Of a stretch of 11,925 nt of DNA, positions 1 through 7,047 are shown in pieces. The stretch spans positions 1 through 11,925 of the forward strand of contig JADLGU010000149.1 of the NCBI GenBank assembly GCA_020849155.1, given 5' to 3'. Both the position numbers and the translations under genes were made by a program. The notes below the pieces were generated by a model. The model was not told the DNA's origin. It searched no databases and saw nothing but the letters and a program-made list of their open reading frames with translations. How positions within the stretch are numbered: the stretch's first letter is position 1; every line of letters starts with the position of its first letter. Origin of the DNA: Rhodocyclaceae bacterium (GTDB lineage Bacteria > Pseudomonadota > Gammaproteobacteria > Burkholderiales > Rhodocyclaceae).

Positions 1-92
1 ACGGTGAGCGCGCCGTAGATCACCAGCAGCAGCGACACGCCGACGACGATCAGCCGCTGCTTCAGGCTGGCGTGGATGATGGCGTCGAACAT
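1..92 (-). CDS. Heavy-metal efflux RND pump (CusA/CzcA family), N-terminal fragment
   Basis: Only the first 30 codons are in the window; the gene continues past position 1. The start reads MFDAIIHASLKQRLIV, followed by a hydrophobic stretch (about residues 14-30). This is the cytoplasmic N-terminal amphipathic piece and first membrane helix typical of the HME group of RND proton antiporters (CusA, CzcA), which are about 1,000-1,050 residues long and form the inner-membrane trimer of a three-part metal exporter. A strong ribosome binding site (GAGGT at 105-101, 8 bases before the ATG) overlaps the stop codon of the adaptor gene, leaving a 6-base gap, so the two are cotranscribed and probably translationally coupled. 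Family assignment rests on the short N-terminus plus the adaptor and channel next door. The metal-proton relay residues of helix 4 are outside the window, so the substrate cannot be read here. Confidence 0.85.
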   Translation of the reverse strand, partial: MFDAIIHASLKQRLIVVGVSLLLVIYGALT

Positions 93-98
93 CGCCCG

Positions 99-1250
99 CT
101 ACCTCACCTGGGCCAGCAGGCCGGCGCCTTCGGTGACGATGCGTTCGCCGTTGCCGATTCCGGAAACCGCCGCCGCGCGGGCGGCGTCGAGCGGCGCCAC
201 ACTCACCTTGCGCAGAATGAAGCGCTCGGCGCCGTCACGCACCCACACCGCCGTCTCGCCGGCACTGACTTTCACCAGCGCCGCCTGCGGCAGCGCCGCG
301 CCCTTGACGGTGCGGGAAGTCTGGGCGATCACCTTGAGCGGCTGGCCGACGGCCACGGGTGCGTTCGCCGACTTGACGCGGAACAGCAGCGGCAGCGCCT
401 GCTCGCGCAGCTGCCGGCCGCCGCCGACGAACTGCAACTCCAGCGCGCCGTTGCCGGGCAGCGGCGCGGAGGCACGGGCGATGCCCTCCACCAGCGCCGG
501 GTCGTAGGCCAACGCCTCCACCGCCAGGCGCGCCGGGTCGATCACCTCGAAGAGAATCTCCTTGGCCTCCACCACCTGGCCGGCCACCACGTTGGCGGCG
601 CCGATCACGCCGGACACCGGCGCGACGAGCGGCTCCGGCGCGCCGATGCTGGCGCCGACGGCGGCGCGGCGCTTCTTCAGCGCCTCGGCCTCGAAGCGCG
701 CCGTCTCGATGGCCGCTTTCGACACGACGCCCTCCAGCTCCACATAGCGAACGAGCTTGCGCTCGGCGATGGCGAGCTGCGCATCGATCTCGGCGAACTG
801 CGCCTGCTGGTTGCCGCGCTCGATGCTGCTGGCGACGGGGCGCAGATACGCCAGCACCTGGCCCTTGGCGACCTTCTGTCCAAGCGTCGGCAGCCCCTTC
901 GGGCCGGCCTCGATGCGGCCGGACTGGGTCGCCTGGATGCGCCCGCCGGCGTTCGGGTCGGCGACGACCTTGCCGTTGAACTCGACGGTCGCCGCCAGGT
1001 TCCCGACCTCGGCCACCACATGGCGCAGGCCGAGCTGGCGCTGCACCGCCTTGGGCACGAACAGGCTGCCGTCGGGAAGCCGTTGCGCCGCCGTCGCTTC
1101 GGCGGGCAGCACCCCGGCCGCAGCGGGTCTGACGGCGGTAGCGGGTTTCTTGTCCTGGCTGTGATCCTCGTCGCCATGGGCGATGGCCCGCCCTGCGGCT
1201 AGCCCCAATAGCGCGGCCGTGACAACGGCCGCAAGATTCATTCGCGACAT
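99..1250 (-). CDS. RND efflux periplasmic adaptor subunit (membrane fusion protein, CusB/CzcB type)
   Basis: Periplasmic adaptor linking the RND pump to the outer-membrane channel. From the ATG at 1250 it has 383 residues, a usual length. Residues 1-23 form a signal peptide, followed by a small acidic-histidine patch HGDEDH (25-30). The barrel-sandwich (lipoyl-like) half-domain is at about 83-139, an alpha-helical hairpin at about 141-200, and the second half-domain at about 207-239 (APVSGVIG...GQVV...LFEVID). Beta-barrel and membrane-proximal domains follow, ending GERIVTEGAGLLAQVR. An ATG at 1259 is in frame, but AGGGG (1264-1260) touches it; the same site is 9 bases before the ATG at 1250, which is therefore preferred. 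The mature chain contains no Met and no Cys, unlike CusB, which binds Cu(I)/Ag(I) through methionines. This favours a CzcB-like divalent-metal role (inference). It lies 12 bases after the 182-residue gene and 6 before the pump. Confidence 0.93.
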   Translation of the reverse strand: MSRMNLAAVVTAALLGLAAGRAIAHGDEDHSQDKKPATAVRPAAAGVLPAEATAAQRLPDGSLFVPKAVQRQLGLRHVVAEVGNLAATVEFNGKVVADPNAGGRIQATQSGRIEAGPKGLPTLGQKVAKGQVLAYLRPVASSIERGNQQAQFAEIDAQLAIAERKLVRYVELEGVVSKAAIETARFEAEALKKRRAAVGASIGAPEPLVAPVSGVIGAANVVAGQVVEAKEILFEVIDPARLAVEALAYDPALVEGIARASAPLPGNGALELQFVGGGRQLREQALPLLFRVKSANAPVAVGQPLKVIAQTSRTVKGAALPQAALVKVSAGETAVWVRDGAERFILRKVSVAPLDAARAAAVSGIGNGERIVTEGAGLLAQVR

Positions 1251-1262
1251 CGATACCATCCC

Positions 1263-1811
1263 CTAGGGTTTGGGTTTGCGGGTCATCTTGCGCCGGCGCA
1301 CGACGACGAGGCCGGCGCCGACCAGCAGCAGCGCGCCTGAAGCGCCCCACACCGTCCATTCGCCCCAGCCGTGGGCATGCTCGACACCGGCTGCCGGCGG
1401 GGCAAGGTCGAGCGCGGCAGTGAGCAGGTCGGCGGCATCGCCCGCCTGCACGGAAATCGTCAGCGGGTGCTTGCCGGGTTGGGCGAAGGCCTGACCCGGC
1501 ACCGCATACACGCCCGGCGCGATCTGGACCGCAATGGCCTTGAAGGCTCCGCTCTCGACCTCCACCTCGGCGTCGGGCACCGGCGCATTGTCGGCAAAGC
1601 GGTCGAGATAGAGGGTCAGCTTCCCCGCCGCCAGCACGGCGACCAGTTCGAATTCGTCGGACTGGGTGGAGGTGCGAGGCGCAACATCGGCAATCACCTC
1701 CGGCGGCACCGCCCCGCCATGGGTATGGCCATCGCTGCTGTCACCGCCGGCATAGGCCAGGGCAGGGACGAGGAAGGCCGTCGAAACGATGATCGTGCGA
1801 ATCAGCTTCAC
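1263..1811 (-). CDS. Membrane-anchored periplasmic protein of metal-efflux operon, function unknown
   Basis: A 182-residue protein with no function I can name. Residues 1-21 are a signal peptide (hydrophobic core 5-19, cleavage likely after AYA). Next comes a short His-containing segment (SSDGHTHGG, 25-33), then a beta-rich domain at about 50-137 with the motif DEFELVAVLAAGKLTLYLDR, then EHAHGWGEW (144-152), one membrane helix (about 153-171) and a cytoplasmic tail RRRKMTRKPKP. It is thus a type I protein with its domain in the periplasm. From memory, similar domains occur in metal-efflux operons, alone or fused to the N-terminus of adaptor proteins; this needs a profile search. The start is GTG (1811-1809), overlapping the channel gene's TGA as GTGA. 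GGGGG (1823-1819) sits 7 bases upstream. A role as accessory metal-binding or assembly factor of the exporter is inferred from position only. Confidence 0.82.
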   Translation of the reverse strand: MKLIRTIIVSTAFLVPALAYAGGDSSDGHTHGGAVPPEVIADVAPRTSTQSDEFELVAVLAAGKLTLYLDRFADNAPVPDAEVEVESGAFKAIAVQIAPGVYAVPGQAFAQPGKHPLTISVQAGDAADLLTAALDLAPPAAGVEHAHGWGEWTVWGASGALLLVGAGLVVVRRRKMTRKPKP

Positions 1812-3001
1812 GGCAGAACCCCCAGGACTTGTTTGAGACGGGATTGGGCCGCGGCACGCGCGACCTGCTGACGGTTGAGGAAGGCTTCGGCCTCAAAGGC
1901 GCCGGCGCGGACGCGCAGCAGCGTTGTCAGGTCGGCCTCGCCCAGTGCAAACGATTTCTCGGTCAGGCCCAGATTATCGGCGGCCAGTTCGCGGCGTTCC
2001 CGTGCCATGGCCAGCTGGCGCTCGGCCGCGGCGAGGTCGAGGCGAGCTCTGTCGACATCGAGTTGCAGCCGGTGCCGGGCCAGCGCCAGCTCGGCGTCGG
2101 CCTGGGAGGTCTCGGCCCGGGCGGCGGCGCTTTCCTGGCGCACGCGCGGACCGGAGGAAAAGGGAATCGTCAATTTCACGCCAACCAGGTTGGCGTAAGG
2201 CTCGGAGAAATCCCCCCGCTCGCGCACCACGCGCACAGCGAACTCGGGTGCGTCGCGGCGGGTTTCCTCGGCCACGCGCTGCTTGCTGCGTGCCGTCCGG
2301 GCCGCGGCGGCAGCCGCTGCCAGCAGGGGGTGATCCTCGGAAGGCTCCCATGCAGGAACCGCCCGCTCCTCTGCCAGCACGGCGGGCGCCAATGTACCGG
2401 TGAGGTTGTGCCAGGCCTGTTCGGCAGCAAGCAGGGCGGCCTTCGCCTCGATGGCTTCCGCTGCCGCGGCCAGGCGTTCGCTTTGCGCTAAATTGGCATC
2501 GATGCGGGCCAGATCGCCGGCTTGGTAGCGGCGCTGCAAATCGTCATCCAGCGCGCGGGCGGTCTCCGCGCGGCGCGCCGATAGATCGCGCACATTGCGG
2601 GCAGCGGCTATGGACCACCAGGCTTCGCGCACTTCGCCCGCCAGTTGCAGGCGCAGGGCTTTGCTTCGTGCGGCGACTTCCGCCATGGCGCTCTCCGCCT
2701 CCGCCTCGCGCGCCGCCTTCTGCCCGGGCAGCCAGAGCGGCACGGCCATCTCGGCCTCCCACTCCTGCTTGCCGCGGTTGCGGTTGAGCCGGTCGTTCAG
2801 GCTCGACAGCGACAGTGCGGGCGGGGCGGGCGTGAAGCCGGCCGCCAGTTCGGCGCGCGCACGCGCCTCGTCCTCGCGCGCGGTCAGCGCGGCCGCCTGA
2901 GGATGGCGCACCCAGGCCTGCTCCAGCGCATCGGCGAGCGTCTGGGCATGGACGGAACCGGCCGTTGCCAGCGCGGCAAGCAGCATGGCGATATTTCTCA
3001 T
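1808..3001 (-). CDS. TolC-family outer-membrane efflux channel (CusC/CzcC type)
   Basis: Outer-membrane exit duct of the tripartite metal exporter, first gene of the operon. From ATG 3001 it has 397 residues. MRNIAMLLAALATAGSVHA is a classic signal peptide with no lipobox cysteine, so it is not a lipoprotein as E. coli CusC is. The mature part shows the two tandem outer-membrane-efflux repeats: helical segments rich in Ala/Glu/Arg at about 21-58, 93-200, 225-250 and 285-397, with the beta-strand segments near 60-92 (PALSLSSLNDR...EMAVPLWLPGQ) and 252-284 (EFAVRVVRERGDF...GVKLTIPFSSGP). The frame stays open to 3127, but that would put the operator inside the gene and lacks a signal peptide. 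GGGAGGA (3017-3011), 9 bases before 3001, settles the start. The stop overlaps the next gene's GTG. Confidence 0.93.
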   Translation of the reverse strand: MRNIAMLLAALATAGSVHAQTLADALEQAWVRHPQAAALTAREDEARARAELAAGFTPAPPALSLSSLNDRLNRNRGKQEWEAEMAVPLWLPGQKAAREAEAESAMAEVAARSKALRLQLAGEVREAWWSIAAARNVRDLSARRAETARALDDDLQRRYQAGDLARIDANLAQSERLAAAAEAIEAKAALLAAEQAWHNLTGTLAPAVLAEERAVPAWEPSEDHPLLAAAAAAARTARSKQRVAEETRRDAPEFAVRVVRERGDFSEPYANLVGVKLTIPFSSGPRVRQESAAARAETSQADAELALARHRLQLDVDRARLDLAAAERQLAMARERRELAADNLGLTEKSFALGEADLTTLLRVRAGAFEAEAFLNRQQVARAAAQSRLKQVLGVLP

Positions 3002-3010
3002 CGGAGCCTG

Positions 3011-3017
3011 TCCTCCC
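3011..3017 (-). promoter_or_regulatory. Ribosome binding site fixing the channel-gene start
   Basis: GGGAGGA on the minus strand, 9 bases before ATG 3001. It is the only strong Shine-Dalgarno sequence among the in-frame starts between 3127 and 3001, and it precedes the one start that yields a signal peptide. Confidence 0.8.
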
Positions 3018-3070
3018 TTGCACATGGCCGCTATCATGCTTTCGGGCGTTCGACGGGGAGCTGACAGGGG

Positions 3071-3088
3071 GATTACAAATTTGTAATC
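3071..3088. promoter_or_regulatory. Palindromic operator, probable CusR/CzcR-family binding box
   Basis: GATTACAAATTTGTAATC is a perfect 18-bp inverted repeat (two 9-base halves, no spacer) in an otherwise GC-rich gap. Its core ATTACAA-NN-TTGTAAT is the same as the box I recall for E. coli CusR/HprR (CATTACAANNTTGTAATG). It lies between a metal-efflux operon and a gene for a regulator of that family, so the regulator's own binding site is the natural reading. One box could serve both directions. Confidence 0.82.
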
Positions 3089-3145
3089 TTCGGAAAAGCC
3101 GGATCCCGCGCGGCACAATGCCTGCACGCGACCGCCGGGCAGACC

Positions 3146-3826
3146 ATGAAAATCCTGATTGTCGAAGACGAGCCCAAGACAGGCGATTACCTGAAGCAGG
3201 GGCTGACGGAAGCCGGCTTCGTTGCGGACCTCGCCCGCAACGGCCCGGACGGCCTACATCTGGGGCTGTCCGAGGACTACGATCTCGTCGTGCTCGACAT
3301 CATGCTGCCGGGCCTCGACGGCTGGCAGGTGCTGCGTGAGCTGCGCCAGGCAGGGCGCCATGCGCCCGTGCTCTTCCTCACCGCGCGCGACCAGGTCGAG
3401 GACCGCGTCAAGGGGCTCGAGTTGGGCGCCGACGACTATCTGGTCAAGCCCTTCGCCTTCTCCGAACTGCTGGCGCGCTGCCGCAGCCTGCTGCGGCGGG
3501 GCAAGGCGAAGGAGCCGGAGACGCTGAAGGCGGCCGACCTGGAGCTGGACCTCATGCGGCGGCGGGTGACGCGGGCCGGGCGGCGCATCGACCTCACCGC
3601 CAAGGAGTTCGCCCTCCTCGAATTGCTGCTGCGCCGACAGGGCGAAGTGCTGCCGCGCTCGCTCATCGCCTCCCAGGTGTGGGACATGAATTTCGACAGC
3701 GACACCAACGTCATCGAAGTCGCCATGCGGCGGCTGCGGGCAAAAATCGACGATGACTTCGAGCCCAAGCTGATCCGCACCGTCCGCGGCATGGGTTACG
3801 TCTTCGAAAACCCCGAGACGACATGA
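3146..3826 (+). CDS. Heavy-metal response regulator, OmpR family (CusR/CzcR/CopR type)
   Basis: Cytoplasmic DNA-binding response regulator of 226 residues, the normal length. The receiver domain (about 1-115) has the acidic pocket (E7, D8), phosphoacceptor D51 in LVVLDIMLPGLDGW, T79 in LFLTARD and K101 in LVKPFAF. The winged-helix effector domain (about 125-221) contains VWDMNFDSDTNVIEVAMRRL (178-197), the recognition-helix segment strongly typical of the CusR/CzcR/CopR/IrlR heavy-metal branch rather than PhoB or OmpR generally, and ends RTVRGMGYVFENP. When phosphorylated by the kinase encoded just downstream, it should bind the palindrome at 3071-3088 and activate the divergent efflux operon. 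It overlaps the kinase gene by ATGA, so the two are translationally coupled. Branch assignment is firm; copper/silver versus zinc/cobalt/cadmium specificity cannot be told from the regulator. Confidence 0.94.
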   Translation: MKILIVEDEPKTGDYLKQGLTEAGFVADLARNGPDGLHLGLSEDYDLVVLDIMLPGLDGWQVLRELRQAGRHAPVLFLTARDQVEDRVKGLELGADDYLVKPFAFSELLARCRSLLRRGKAKEPETLKAADLELDLMRRRVTRAGRRIDLTAKEFALLELLLRRQGEVLPRSLIASQVWDMNFDSDTNVIEVAMRRLRAKIDDDFEPKLIRTVRGMGYVFENPETT

Positions 3827-5226
3827 AGCGCTCCCGGTCAATCACCTTCCGGCTCACGCTGTTCTTCTCCACGGCCTCTACCGTCGTCCTCATAGTGATC
3901 GGCTACTGGATCGGCGCGGCGGTGGAGGCGCACTTCGAAGAGCAGGATCTGCATGAATTCGAGGGCAAGCTGGCGCTGGTCCGCCACACCCTGTCCAGGG
4001 CGCATTCGGCGGAAGACCTGGATGCCGCGGCCCGGCGGCTCGATGACGCCCTCGTCGGGCACCACGGCCTGTCGATTGCGGTCGTCAGGCCGGATCGGAG
4101 CCCGCTGTTCGCCTCGCCGGATGCGGCGCTCCTTGCTCCGCTGCTGGAAAAACAGACCGGCTTCGATGCATCCGGATCGTCGAAGCCCATGGTGTGGTCG
4201 CAGGACGGGCAGGTCTACCGAGGTGTTGTCGCCACGGCAGCGGATATCCCCGGGGCTCCCCACTTCACGGTTGCCCTCGCCCTGAACATCGGTCATCACC
4301 TTGAATTTCTGGCGGCATTCCGCAAGAGCCTCTGGCTGGCCATCGCCATCGGTACCCTGCTGACGGCACTGCTCGGCTGGATCGCCGCGCGCAGGGGGCT
4401 GGCGCCGGTGCGCGATATGGCGAGGGTGGCCCGCGGAACTTCGGCCAGCCACCTGAAGAACCGGCTGCCGCTGGATATATTGCCGGCTGAACTGATCGAG
4501 CTGGCGGTCGCCTTCAACGAGATGTTCGCCCGCCTGGAGGATTCCTTTCGGCGCCTGTCGGACTTCTCCTCGGACCTGGCCCACGAACTGCGCACTCCCA
4601 TCAGCAACCTGATGACCCAGACGCAGGTGGCCCTCACAAAGGCCAGATCGGCAGACGAGTATCGCGAAGTGCTCTATTCGAACCTGGAGGAATACGACCG
4701 GCTCGCCCGCATGATCGGCGACATGTTGTTCCTGGCCAAGGCGGATAACGGGCTGATCGTGCCGCACAGCGAACCCATCGATCTGGCGGAGGAGGTACGG
4801 CAGCTTTTCGAGTTTTACGAGGCGCTGTCGGAAGAACAGGGGGTTCGCCTGGCTCTCGTCGGCGAGGCGGCGGTGCAGGGCGACCGGCTGATGCTCCGTC
4901 GCGCCCTCGGCAACCTGCTTTCGAATGCCCTTCGCCACACCCCGCGCAACGGCACGATCCAGGTCCGCATCGACCGGCCGCTTCCGGGAAAAATCCGCCT
5001 GAGGATCGAAAACCCCGGCGAGACGATTCCGCCCGAGCACCTGCCGCGCCTGTTCGACCGTTTCTACCGGGCCGACGCGTCCCGGCACAGATCGCATGAA
5101 GGCGCCGGCCTGGGCCTGGCCATCACCCGATCGATCGTCGAGGCGCACGGCGGAACAATCGCCGTGGCATCGGCAAATGGCCTGACACGATTCGAGATGG
5201 CGTTCCCGGCCGTCACTCCACAGTGA
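3823..5226 (+). CDS. Heavy-metal sensor histidine kinase (CusS/CzcS type)
   Basis: Inner-membrane sensor kinase, 467 residues. Membrane helix 1 is at about 11-32 and helix 2 at about 168-188, enclosing a periplasmic sensor domain of about 135 residues with several histidines (H37, H43, H55, H61, H80, H81, H147, H158, H159) and one Met (M123). A HAMP linker follows (about 189-243). The dimerisation domain has phosphoacceptor H254 in SSDLAHELRTPISNL. The ATPase domain has the N box RALGNLLSNALRHTP (360-374), the degenerate D/G1 box RIENPGETIPPEHLPRLFDR that is usual in CusS-like kinases, and the G2 box GAGLGLAI (427-434). All catalytic parts are present. The start overlaps the regulator's stop (ATGA, 3823-3826). 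The 3' end overlaps convergent glmS by 14 bases. The ligand is a periplasmic metal ion by family; which one is not determined. Confidence 0.94.
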   Translation: MKRSRSITFRLTLFFSTASTVVLIVIGYWIGAAVEAHFEEQDLHEFEGKLALVRHTLSRAHSAEDLDAAARRLDDALVGHHGLSIAVVRPDRSPLFASPDAALLAPLLEKQTGFDASGSSKPMVWSQDGQVYRGVVATAADIPGAPHFTVALALNIGHHLEFLAAFRKSLWLAIAIGTLLTALLGWIAARRGLAPVRDMARVARGTSASHLKNRLPLDILPAELIELAVAFNEMFARLEDSFRRLSDFSSDLAHELRTPISNLMTQTQVALTKARSADEYREVLYSNLEEYDRLARMIGDMLFLAKADNGLIVPHSEPIDLAEEVRQLFEFYEALSEEQGVRLALVGEAAVQGDRLMLRRALGNLLSNALRHTPRNGTIQVRIDRPLPGKIRLRIENPGETIPPEHLPRLFDRFYRADASRHRSHEGAGLGLAITRSIVEAHGGTIAVASANGLTRFEMAFPAVTPQ

Positions 5227-7033
5227 CCGACTTGGCCAGGTTGCGCGGTTTGTCCACGTCGGTGCCCTTGACCAGGGCGGCGTGGTAGGCCAGCAATTGC
5301 AGCGGCACGACGTGCAGCACCGGCGAGAGCAGGCCGTAGTGCTCGGGCATGCGGATGATTGAAACGCCCTCCGACTCGGAGATCCCGCTGCCGGCGTCGG
5401 CGAAGACGAACAGCTCGCCGCCGCGCGCCCGCACTTCCTGCAGGTTGGACTTGAGCTTCTCCAGCAGGGCGTCGTTGGGCGCCACCGAGATCACCGGCAT
5501 CTCCTTGTCCACCAGGGCGAGCGGGCCGTGCTTGAGCTCGCCGGCCGGATAGGCCTCGGCATGGATGTAGGAGATCTCCTTCAGCTTCAGCGCGCCCTCG
5601 AGCGCAATCGGGTAATGGATGCCGCGGCCGAGGAACAGTGCGTGCTGCTTGCCGGCGAACTGGCGGGCCCAGGCGGCGATATCCTGCTCCAGTTCGAGCA
5701 CCCGGCCGACCGCCAGAGGCAGGTGGCGCATGGCCGTCAGGTGGGCAGCCTCCTCCCTGGAGTCGATGCGGCCATTCAGCTTGGCCAGGGTCACCGTCAG
5801 CAGGAACAAGGCTGCCAGCTGGGTGGTGAAGGCCTTGGTCGAGGCGACGCCGATCTCGGGGCCGGCGCGGGTGAGGAATTTGAGTGCCGCCTCGCGCACG
5901 ATGGCCGATTCGGGCACGTTGCAGATCGCCAGCGTGCGCGACTGGCCGAGCACGCGGGCGTGCTTCAGCGCCGCCAGGGTGTCGGCCGTCTCGCCCGACT
6001 GGGAGATGGCGACCACCAGCGCCTCAGGGTTCGGCACCGAGGCACGGTAGCGGTACTCGCTGGCGATCTCGACGCTGCAAGGCAGGCCGGCCAGCTGCTC
6101 GATCCAGTAGCGCGCCGTCAGGCCGGCATGGAAGCTGGTGCCGCAGGCGACGATCAGCACGCTCTTCGCGTCCTTGAGCATCTCGGCCGCGCCGGCACCG
6201 AACAACTGCGGCGAGACGGAGTGGGCCGCGCCGATCATTTCCAGGGTGTTGGCCAGCGCCTGCGGCTGCTCGAAGATCTCCTTCTGCATGTAATGCTTGA
6301 AATGCCCCAGTTCGACGGCATCCGCCGAGAGCGTGCTCTCGTGGCGCGGCCGCTCGACGGGCGAGCCGTCGGCGCGCACGATGCGCACGCCGCCGCGGGC
6401 AAGCTCGGCGATGTCGCCGTCCTCGAGGTAGATCAGGGTTCGCGTCACCTGCAGCAATGCTGCCGTGTCCGAGGCGGCGTAGTGGCCGTCCTCGCCCAGT
6501 CCGAGCAGCAGCGGGGCACCGTGGCGGGCGACGACGACGCGCTGCGGTTCCTTCTCGGAGAGGACGGCGATGGCATAGGCGCCGACCAGCTCGGCGCAGG
6601 CGGCGCGCACTGCCGCCAGCAGGTCGGCCTGCGACTTCAGCTTGTGCTCGACGAGGTGGGCGATCACCTCGGTATCGGTCTCCGAAGAGAAGGCATAGCC
6701 GAGCCCGGTCAGGCGGGCCTTGATTTCCTCATAGTTCTCGATGATGCCGTTATGCACCACCGCCAGGCCGCCGGAAACATGGGGGTGGGCATTGCGCTCG
6801 GAGGGCACGCCGTGCGTGGCCCAGCGCGTGTGGGCGATGCCGGCGCCGGCAGTCAGTCCCTCGGCGCGCGTGGCCAGTTCAGCCACGCGCCCGACCGACC
6901 GCAACCTGTGCATCCCGCCGTTGTGCACGGCGAGGCCGGCCGAGTCGTAGCCGCGGTACTCTAGTTTCCGCAGGCCTTCGATCAGGATCGGGACAATGTT
7001 GCGTTCGGCTACGGCAGCGACGATGCCACACAT
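5213..7033 (-). CDS. glmS: Glutamine--fructose-6-phosphate aminotransferase (isomerizing), glucosamine-6-phosphate synthase
   Basis: Cytoplasmic enzyme making glucosamine-6-phosphate from fructose-6-phosphate and glutamine, the first committed step to UDP-GlcNAc. Length is 606 residues (E. coli 609). The N-terminal class II glutaminase domain begins MCGIVA, with Cys2 as nucleophile after Met removal, and has HTRWATHG (68-75), HNGIIEN (94-100) and SETDTEV (117-123). Two SIS sugar-isomerase domains follow: ACGTSFHAG (296-304), ISQSGETADTL (343-353) and KEISYIHAEAYPAGELKHG (485-503, with E486 and H502). The C-terminal tail PRNLAKSVTVE carries the Schiff-base lysine K601. AAAGG (7046-7042) lies 8 bases before the ATG. 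It follows glmU by 80 bases and probably shares its transcript. I see no structure resembling the Gram-positive glmS ribozyme. Its end overlaps the sensor-kinase gene on the other strand. Confidence 0.98.
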   Translation of the reverse strand: MCGIVAAVAERNIVPILIEGLRKLEYRGYDSAGLAVHNGGMHRLRSVGRVAELATRAEGLTAGAGIAHTRWATHGVPSERNAHPHVSGGLAVVHNGIIENYEEIKARLTGLGYAFSSETDTEVIAHLVEHKLKSQADLLAAVRAACAELVGAYAIAVLSEKEPQRVVVARHGAPLLLGLGEDGHYAASDTAALLQVTRTLIYLEDGDIAELARGGVRIVRADGSPVERPRHESTLSADAVELGHFKHYMQKEIFEQPQALANTLEMIGAAHSVSPQLFGAGAAEMLKDAKSVLIVACGTSFHAGLTARYWIEQLAGLPCSVEIASEYRYRASVPNPEALVVAISQSGETADTLAALKHARVLGQSRTLAICNVPESAIVREAALKFLTRAGPEIGVASTKAFTTQLAALFLLTVTLAKLNGRIDSREEAAHLTAMRHLPLAVGRVLELEQDIAAWARQFAGKQHALFLGRGIHYPIALEGALKLKEISYIHAEAYPAGELKHGPLALVDKEMPVISVAPNDALLEKLKSNLQEVRARGGELFVFADAGSGISESEGVSIIRMPEHYGLLSPVLHVVPLQLLAYHAALVKGTDVDKPRNLAKSVTVE

Positions 7034-7047
7034 GCGATGTACCTTTC

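Larger units (their letters stand above)
3002..3145. promoter_or_regulatory. Divergent intergenic control region between efflux operon and two-component genes
   Basis: This 144-base gap must carry promoters for both directions. Its main feature is the perfect palindrome at 3071-3088. Leftward, a poor -10-like CATGAT (3038-3033) has no recognisable -35, as expected for an activator-dependent promoter; the palindrome would be centred about 54 bases upstream of the implied start. Rightward, CACAAT (3114-3119) is a weak -10 candidate, again without a -35. The response regulator has no good Shine-Dalgarno sequence before its ATG. The promoter hexamers are weak calls; the existence of a shared control region is firm. 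Confidence 0.7.

Noticed and set aside
157..1202. Long open frames antisense to the adaptor gene, and similar ones antisense to glmS, glmU, gltD and gltB (up to about 540 codons)
   Set aside because: They mirror genes with clear domains and motifs, have low-complexity Arg/Ala/Gly/His-rich products with no recognisable domain, and are expected where third codon positions are mostly G or C.
3002..3127. N-terminal extension of the outer-membrane channel gene to an ATG at 3127
   Set aside because: It would place the operator palindrome inside the gene and bury the signal peptide; the strong ribosome site at 3017-3011 points to 3001.
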